A stretch of DNA of 64,000 nucleotides from Spartinivicinus ruber (GTDB taxonomy: Bacteria > Pseudomonadota > Gammaproteobacteria > Pseudomonadales > Zooshikellaceae). The stretch lies in assembly GCF_011009015.1 (NCBI RefSeq), contig NZ_CP048878.1, positions 4,432,354 to 4,496,353 on the forward strand, read 5' to 3'. Positions within the stretch are counted from its first letter, which is position 1. Each line of letters opens with the position of its first letter. The position numbers and the translations under genes are program-made. This document shows positions 59,818 to 64,000 of this stretch, one piece after another. Under the pieces are notes generated by a model that had not been told where the DNA came from, did not search any database, and was given only the letters and a program-made list of their open reading frames with translations.

Positions 59818-60366
59818 TTATGCCGCTTCTTGCTCAAGTGCATTACGCTCTTTTTCGCACAAGACGGACACAGGACCTAATGCTTTACTACAGTAATCAT
59901 CTAAAAAGTTTTGCATCGTGGAATAAACATCACCCCAGTCACGCGTAAAGTTTTGTTTTTTTAAATCAAGTTGCTCAGCCTTTTTAGTGGTTGGCATAAA
60001 CTTACCTTTCCATTGTTGTTCTTTCCGGTCATCAATCGCAACATTACATAAAGAGATTAACCGGGCACACTTTATACGGCTGTTAACGATTTTATCACCA
60101 TGCTTTTGTATAACCACTTTATAAAGCCTGTCAGCAATCCTTGATTTTAACTTTTCAGCTTGTGGGTGATCAGGGGCATAACAAAACATTCCCCACTCTT
60201 TAATCGGTTGAGGAAGCTTTGCCACGATGTCTTGTACTTTACCTGCTTCCACATTCTTTGTGATACGACCTAAGTTTGTATTAAATCCTGAAGGCGTTTT
60301 ACCTACTCGACTTTCGATATCAAGAAAAGCATCATGCCAGGCGACTTTTGCACTATACCATTTCAT
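59818..60366 (-). CDS. Putative antiterminator in the Q position
   Basis: 182 residues, basic, helical (KVAWHDAFLDIESRVGKTPS, NSRIKCARLISLCNVAIDD). It does not show the cysteine pairs of the A Q-like protein. It is placed exactly like Q: last gene before the late promoter and terminator. It may be an unrecognised class of late antiterminator. Named from position only. Confidence 0.5.
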   Translation of the reverse strand: MKWYSAKVAWHDAFLDIESRVGKTPSGFNTNLGRITKNVEAGKVQDIVAKLPQPIKEWGMFCYAPDHPQAEKLKSRIADRLYKVVIQKHGDKIVNSRIKCARLISLCNVAIDDRKEQQWKGKFMPTTKKAEQLDLKKQNFTRDWGDVYSTMQNFLDDYCSKALGPVSVLCEKERNALEQEAA

Positions 60367-60413
60367 TGATGGTTACCTCTTTTCTCTTTTTGTTGCTTCG
60401 GGTAATTAAGTAC

Positions 60414-60794
60414 TTACGCTATTTTTTTATTTTCGGGTAGCGTTAAGTAATCTTGAATCTGTTGCTTAGCCGCATCGATTCCACGACACAAGACGGCCAG
60501 ATAGTCTTGACTGGCTAACCGGTTTAGCCATTCTTTTTGATTGGCTGACACTTGTGTTTTAGCTGGGGGACTGGCTTTAAACTCAATCACCAGTCCATGG
60601 TAACCACCGCGGGGCATCATGATAAAAATGTCAGGAACGCCAGCTTTAACCCCTTGCTGTTTTAATTTGTTCGCCACGGCCACATGCCGATGACCACCAT
60701 TAGGCACATGAAAGGCATGACGATAAACATCAGGGTAGTTGCCATGTAACCAACGAAATAAATCAGCTTGTTCTTTTCCTTCAAGGTCGCGCAT
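60414..60794 (-). CDS. VRR-NUC endonuclease
   Basis: 126 residues of the VRR-NUC type: NGGHRHVAVANKLKQQGVKA, GVPDIFIMMPRGGYHGLVIE, then FKASPPAKTQVSANQKEWL. The PD, E and K active-site residues are in PDIF and VIEFKA. Phage members act as Holliday junction or flap nucleases. Placed before Q, where A has another nuclease family. Confidence 0.9.
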   Translation of the reverse strand: MRDLEGKEQADLFRWLHGNYPDVYRHAFHVPNGGHRHVAVANKLKQQGVKAGVPDIFIMMPRGGYHGLVIEFKASPPAKTQVSANQKEWLNRLASQDYLAVLCRGIDAAKQQIQDYLTLPENKKIA

Positions 60795-60800
60795 TGTTAT

Positions 60801-60971
60801 TTACTCTCCACACATACCACACTTGCCACTCTTCAGCCCCTCAGCCGTTTTTCTCACTGCTAGGGCTAGTTCTCTACTGCCATGTTCTAAACTGTCTTCT
60901 AGCTGCTCTGCGAGCCTCTCAAAGCGTTTTGCCATGGCAATCAAGTTGGTCGTTCGTTCTTTGCTTTTCAT
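60801..60971 (-). CDS. Small helical protein with C-terminal cysteines
   Basis: 56 residues from the ATG at 60971, preceded by GGAGAA. Helical (ERTTNLIAMAKRFERLAEQL) with CGMCGE at the end, a possible metal-binding pair. It ends six bases before the VRR-NUC start, so they are one operon. Function unknown. Confidence 0.55.
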   Translation of the reverse strand: MKSKERTTNLIAMAKRFERLAEQLEDSLEHGSRELALAVRKTAEGLKSGKCGMCGE

Positions 60972-61013
60972 TGTTGTTATTCTCCATTCGTTATTTCGGG
61001 TTTTACGTACTTT

Positions 61014-61272
61014 TGACAACCTTGTCTTTAATCTGCTTTTACTTTGTCAAAACTAAGAATCTATAAACTATTGATATATAATATAAAAAATAATAATAAA
61101 TATAATAATGACAATTTTGACAATAATGACAAGGGGGTACTTAAACCCTATTTATTAGTTTGTTTTTTAAGGCCCTGCTGCGTAATTGTCATAATTGTCA
61201 AAACTCCATTTTCCCTTTATTTTTCAGCCACTTGTTTTGACACGTTAATTGGCATAATTGTCTTTATTGTCA
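61014..61272. repeat. TGACAA/TTGTCA iterons and AT-rich tract: possible replication origin
   Basis: TGACAA occurs at 61109, 61118 and 61127 (nine-base period). TTGTCA pairs lie at 61186 and 61195, and TTGTCT/TTGTCA at 61258 and 61267, again nine bases apart. More copies lie at 61014, 61022 and 61044. Next to them 61065-61108 is almost only A and T. Iterons plus an AT-rich unwinding region, directly after a primase/helicase gene, are typical of an origin. A regulator-binding array is the alternative. Confidence 0.55.
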
Positions 61273-63534
61273 TTATTCAGCTTGCATGGCAACAAATGCA
61301 TGACGAGGGCGACCAGCAATACCGTCTACACGGCCATACTTAATTAACTCAGCCGCAATGAGTGTATCTCTGATTTCCATCCTGACTTTTTTAGACCACT
61401 TAGAGAAGACACCGCGATTAAATTCGCGTTCAGTAATGCCTTTATTACCTGCGCATCGAAAAGCTTCTAATATTTCGTTGTAGTTCTTTTGATATTCACT
61501 ATCCGCCATACGATGTTGGGCAGCAAATCGAGTGACATTAATACTATACGACACAAAGTCCATCGCCCACTTTACATCATCTAATTGGATATATCTAGAT
61601 TTAGGGTTATTACTGAGTGCCCTGATGGAAGCCAGTTTACTTACATGTTCAAAAGCACGCGAAAAAAGTGCACGATCAACTTCATTACCTTGTTTTAATG
61701 CTGAGTGAATGATATCACGATTATAGTGGTCCACTAATTCTTTCGCGGGCTTATCAAATAATAGCCGAATGGGTTTGTCTGGTGATAGACCCACTAAATT
61801 ACCCTCATCACCGGATAAGTTACTGACCTCTTTCCACCACTCTTTTAATTCTTCTGGTGCTTTAATGTCGATTTGCTGGAATTCATTATCAGCTGGATAT
61901 TCATCACTGGTTTGGGTGATTAACATCCGACTAACAAATCCAGACAACACATTTTTTGATTCTAAGGCGCGCCAGAATTCTTCAGTGGCAGACGAACCAT
62001 ATAAAAACACATGAGGATACTCGATATCCTGGCGTGGCTTATTTTTTTGATCAGCATACTCAGTACCAATAAAGATAGAAGCTGCACTGGTATATAACTG
62101 CATTAAGTTAGTAATGATCTGTGCTTCGTGGTTGGAAGCATTCGTATGCATGACCGACTGAAGGAGCAACCCCATTTCATCAATAGGAAATAATACGTTA
62201 GGATTGTTTTTAACACGCGCTAACAACCCTTGACCACTTGCCACCCGTTCACCACCTAAGTAATCGGTTAACTGTAAATCATGCAGAATTTTTTTAAGGG
62301 CTTTACGGGGATGATCTTTACCTGAACCCGTTGGCCCCAGACACACAATATACTCATTCAGTCGTAAGCCTGTGGGTGTGCAAAATTTTCGATTCGTCAG
62401 TAAACCCACCAACATAATGGAAGCACATAACGAAAAGACCGGTTGTACTTTGGTCGCTGTGCGATTAATTAAATCAGATACCAAGCCCAACATTCCCCCC
62501 ACAGTTAATAAATGACTGGGAAATTGGGGCTGATGGTGTTCTTGCTTAAAAATCTTCTCATCAGGAATGGTTAATTGCTCCTGCTGCTTTTTAAGTAAGT
62601 TATCCACCAAATTACTTTTGACCGGTTGTTGATTACCAGGCCAGCCACTTTCTTTAGCTCTATAAAAAAGTGTTTCTAACTGAATTTCATTAGGTCGATT
62701 ACCAAAGCTTTTCCATTTAGCGGGCATCTCCTTTATAGCCTTAGCGTCATAATTACTGGCTTGACTAGACCACTGCTGCCATAGGCTGAAACCCGTTTCA
62801 TCGTTATTTAAGTTATAGAGTGCCATACCCACTTTAACCCAATCTTCATAAGGCGTGGGGTCAATGTATTGCAAGGCATCGCATACATCCCGAAGCGTTG
62901 CCAGTGGTAAAGTCGATGCTCTATTTTTAGGAATGGTTGGCGCTTCTGGCTCGGGTACTTTAGGAATAAGACCAGAGGCTTCTATTAATTTTTCAACACT
63001 AAAAAAAGTCCCTTCATAAAATTCCGTAAAGACCTGATCTTTACGCTCAGGATGGCAAGCCGGTAACCAAAACGCACGACTCATGTCTTTACAGCTGGTA
63101 TCAATATTATTCGAATCGCCACCTAATGCATTAAAAGCCCCTGTCCAAACGGCTTCCCATTCAAACGGTTTAACTGGTCGATCTAATGGAATAACCAAAC
63201 GCCACTTCGGCCAGTCGTCTTGATGGCTATAAGTGGAATAACAGGCCCAGGCATAGCCCTCTAATTCAAAAGCTACATCATCAGGTAATGCCGGTGTCGT
63301 GGATTTTTCTTTGCCGACTTTATTGTCATAATCAAAAACAATAAATTGCGCGCTAATCGCATTCGCTAAACAACGGTGATTATCTTTAAAAATAGTCGGA
63401 CAAAATAGCGGACCTTCTTTTAATGGTCTGACTTGGTGATTAGATAAATAGTGCTTATAAAAGTCTGGCCAGGAGTTTTCCGAGCACAGGCAGCCCTTAG
63501 CCTCATGCGAAGCGGGCAATAAGGTAAATTGCAT
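61273..63534 (-). CDS. Primase/helicase-type replication protein (DUF3987)
   Basis: 753 residues. Residues 1-170 resemble a primase-polymerase-like domain (FIVFDYDNK, WRLVIPLDRPVK, CKDMSRAFWLPACHPE). 215-300 is a PriCT-type segment (ALQYIDPTPYEDWVKVGMAL). 340-640 is a DUF3987 ATPase with Walker A CLGPTGSGKD. The C-terminal 60 residues form a winged-helix-like end (NKGITEREFNRGVFSKWSKK). Likely the main replication protein of prophage B, in place of the O/P pair of A. AAGGAGGTGAGG precedes the ATG. Confidence 0.88.
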   Translation of the reverse strand: MQFTLLPASHEAKGCLCSENSWPDFYKHYLSNHQVRPLKEGPLFCPTIFKDNHRCLANAISAQFIVFDYDNKVGKEKSTTPALPDDVAFELEGYAWACYSTYSHQDDWPKWRLVIPLDRPVKPFEWEAVWTGAFNALGGDSNNIDTSCKDMSRAFWLPACHPERKDQVFTEFYEGTFFSVEKLIEASGLIPKVPEPEAPTIPKNRASTLPLATLRDVCDALQYIDPTPYEDWVKVGMALYNLNNDETGFSLWQQWSSQASNYDAKAIKEMPAKWKSFGNRPNEIQLETLFYRAKESGWPGNQQPVKSNLVDNLLKKQQEQLTIPDEKIFKQEHHQPQFPSHLLTVGGMLGLVSDLINRTATKVQPVFSLCASIMLVGLLTNRKFCTPTGLRLNEYIVCLGPTGSGKDHPRKALKKILHDLQLTDYLGGERVASGQGLLARVKNNPNVLFPIDEMGLLLQSVMHTNASNHEAQIITNLMQLYTSAASIFIGTEYADQKNKPRQDIEYPHVFLYGSSATEEFWRALESKNVLSGFVSRMLITQTSDEYPADNEFQQIDIKAPEELKEWWKEVSNLSGDEGNLVGLSPDKPIRLLFDKPAKELVDHYNRDIIHSALKQGNEVDRALFSRAFEHVSKLASIRALSNNPKSRYIQLDDVKWAMDFVSYSINVTRFAAQHRMADSEYQKNYNEILEAFRCAGNKGITEREFNRGVFSKWSKKVRMEIRDTLIAAELIKYGRVDGIAGRPRHAFVAMQAE

Positions 63535-63634
63535 TACCTCACCTCCTTATGAGTCAGTTGACTGTGGTTACTTAGGAAACACCGGTAGTACTCCAGTTGG
63601 GTACTAGTTAGCAAAACAGTCATCTCTAGCAGTA

Positions 63635-63663
63635 GTGACATCAAAGACCTACTCAGATATAGT
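63635..63663 (+). promoter_or_regulatory. Plus-strand promoter for short RNA, prophage B
   Basis: GTGACA (63635-63640), 17 bases, TATAGT (63658-63663). Same layout as 20509-20537. Confidence 0.65.
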
Positions 63664-63669
63664 TATTGT

Positions 63670-63785
63670 TCAACCAAGGGATGTGCAGAGCCTTATAGCC
63701 GTGAGGCTACTCCTTATACCTCTCCCATCTCCTTTGTTGTTTCGGGTTTAGCCGGACTTCCCTTGGGAGGTTCCGGCTTTTTGTT
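63670..63785 (+). ncRNA. Putative prophage regulatory RNA, prophage B
   Basis: No coding frame. GCCTTATAGCCGTGAGGC forms a hairpin, then the single-strand-like ATACCTCTCCCATCTCC, rich in anti-Shine-Dalgarno sequence. The RNA ends with the AGCCGGA/TCCGGCT hairpin and five T at 63751-63780. Compared with 20544-20692 it keeps promoter, TACCTCTC and terminator but not the rest. TACCTC could pair with GAGGTA just before the divergent primase start codon. Confidence 0.45.
63751..63780 (+). terminator. Terminator of the prophage B short RNA
   Basis: AGCCGGAacTTCCC...GGGAGG-TTCCGGCT stem followed by T5. Confidence 0.7.
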
Positions 63786-63805
63786 GTATTGGTATTTGTA
63801 ATAAA

Positions 63806-63853
63806 AGTATACCCAAAAGTCAAGAAAGTATTTTATTTATTTGTATGTATACT
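63806..63853. promoter_or_regulatory. Probable repressor promoter/operator, prophage B
   Basis: AGTATAC (63806-63812) and GTATACT (63847-63853) form an inverted pair across an AT-rich stretch before the repressor gene. TATACT can serve as a -10 box. Fits autoregulation. Confidence 0.4.
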
Positions 63854-63886
63854 ATTTACATGTAACGTCTGATGTTTACTTAATGC

Positions 63887-64000
63887 ATGAGTAACAAAAA
63901 AAGCGAGCTTAAAGATAGAATTCGAACCTTGAGACAGTCGCATAAGATGTCCCAGGAAGAGTTAAGTCGAAAGTTAGGTATTACTAAGGCTGCTATATCT
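63887..64000 (+). CDS. XRE-type repressor, N-terminal part (runs off window)
   Basis: 38 codons are in view: MSNKKSELKDRIRTLRQSHK, then MSQEELSRKLGITKAAIS, an XRE helix-turn-helix. It matches the start of the prophage A repressor (ELKDRIRVSRQ, KLGVTKSAVG) and lies at the same place after the short RNA. It should be the CI-like repressor of prophage B. Its length and any second HTH cannot be seen. Confidence 0.85.
   Translation, partial: MSNKKSELKDRIRTLRQSHKMSQEELSRKLGITKAAIS

Noticed and set aside
61044-61343. 99-codon plus-strand frame over the iteron region
   Set aside because: Low-complexity reading of AT-rich repeats and antisense primase; no gene-like features.
1-64000. CRISPR array
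   Set aside because: No set of regularly spaced direct repeats of suitable length was seen; the nine-base iterons at 61 kb are too short and close.

Overview
The window looks like the chromosome of a fairly AT-rich gammaproteobacterium, perhaps a marine Oceanospirillales-type host (inference only; no host marker gene is present). Almost all of it is prophage. Two tailed-phage genomes lie in the same orientation. Each has a long minus-strand structural and replication operon facing a short plus-strand control region on its right.

Prophage A occupies 1 to about 26.9 kb. From right to left it carries a cargo nuclease, integrase, excisionase, a CsrA-like protein, an RdgC-like protein and a double-HTH repressor (20.8-26.6 kb, mostly plus strand). 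The minus strand then has lambda O/P-type replication genes, a Mor-family regulator, a radical SAM plus NIPSNAP cassette, small nucleases and a Q-like antiterminator with its late promoter and terminator. A lysis cassette, antirepressor, HNH protein, P27-type and large terminase, HK97-type portal, protease and capsid, connectors and a P2-like baseplate (V, W, J) follow. Gene J is split by an IS3-type element (196-1990) with a 5-bp target duplication, so prophage A is probably defective.

The junction at 26862-26906 is the 3' part of a tRNA-Pro gene, from anticodon loop to CCA, without its 5' half. Its polarity and the integrase position next to it suggest that A and B are tandem prophages in one tRNA-Pro. 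If so, everything from 26.9 kb rightwards belongs to prophage B or to an island inside it.

The 27-37 kb stretch is accessory. It holds a secreted Rhs-type protein split into two genes, each with its own signal peptide, and a small membrane protein. An AT-rich two-gene unit follows: a ClpP-fold SDH-type serine protease, then an 886-residue protein with a HsdR-like nuclease domain, a P-loop NTPase core and an S1 RNA-binding domain. This is the best candidate for an undescribed phage-defence system here.

Prophage B structural genes run from 37 to 56.6 kb on the minus strand. They give a P2-like contractile tail (D, X, U, T, E/E', FII, FI, H, I, J, W, PAAR, V) on a lambda-like head (ClpP-capsid fusion, portal, large and small terminase). 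P2-style E/E' frameshifting is preserved. A cluster of seven copies of one 8-mer sits just upstream of the small terminase gene and may be the packaging site. A two-TM membrane protein, a lysis cassette near-identical to that of A, a second late promoter-terminator pair, an iteron array that may be an origin, and a DUF3987-type primase/helicase follow. The window ends inside the B repressor gene. In both prophages a short RNA gene with its own promoter and terminator lies just before the repressor.
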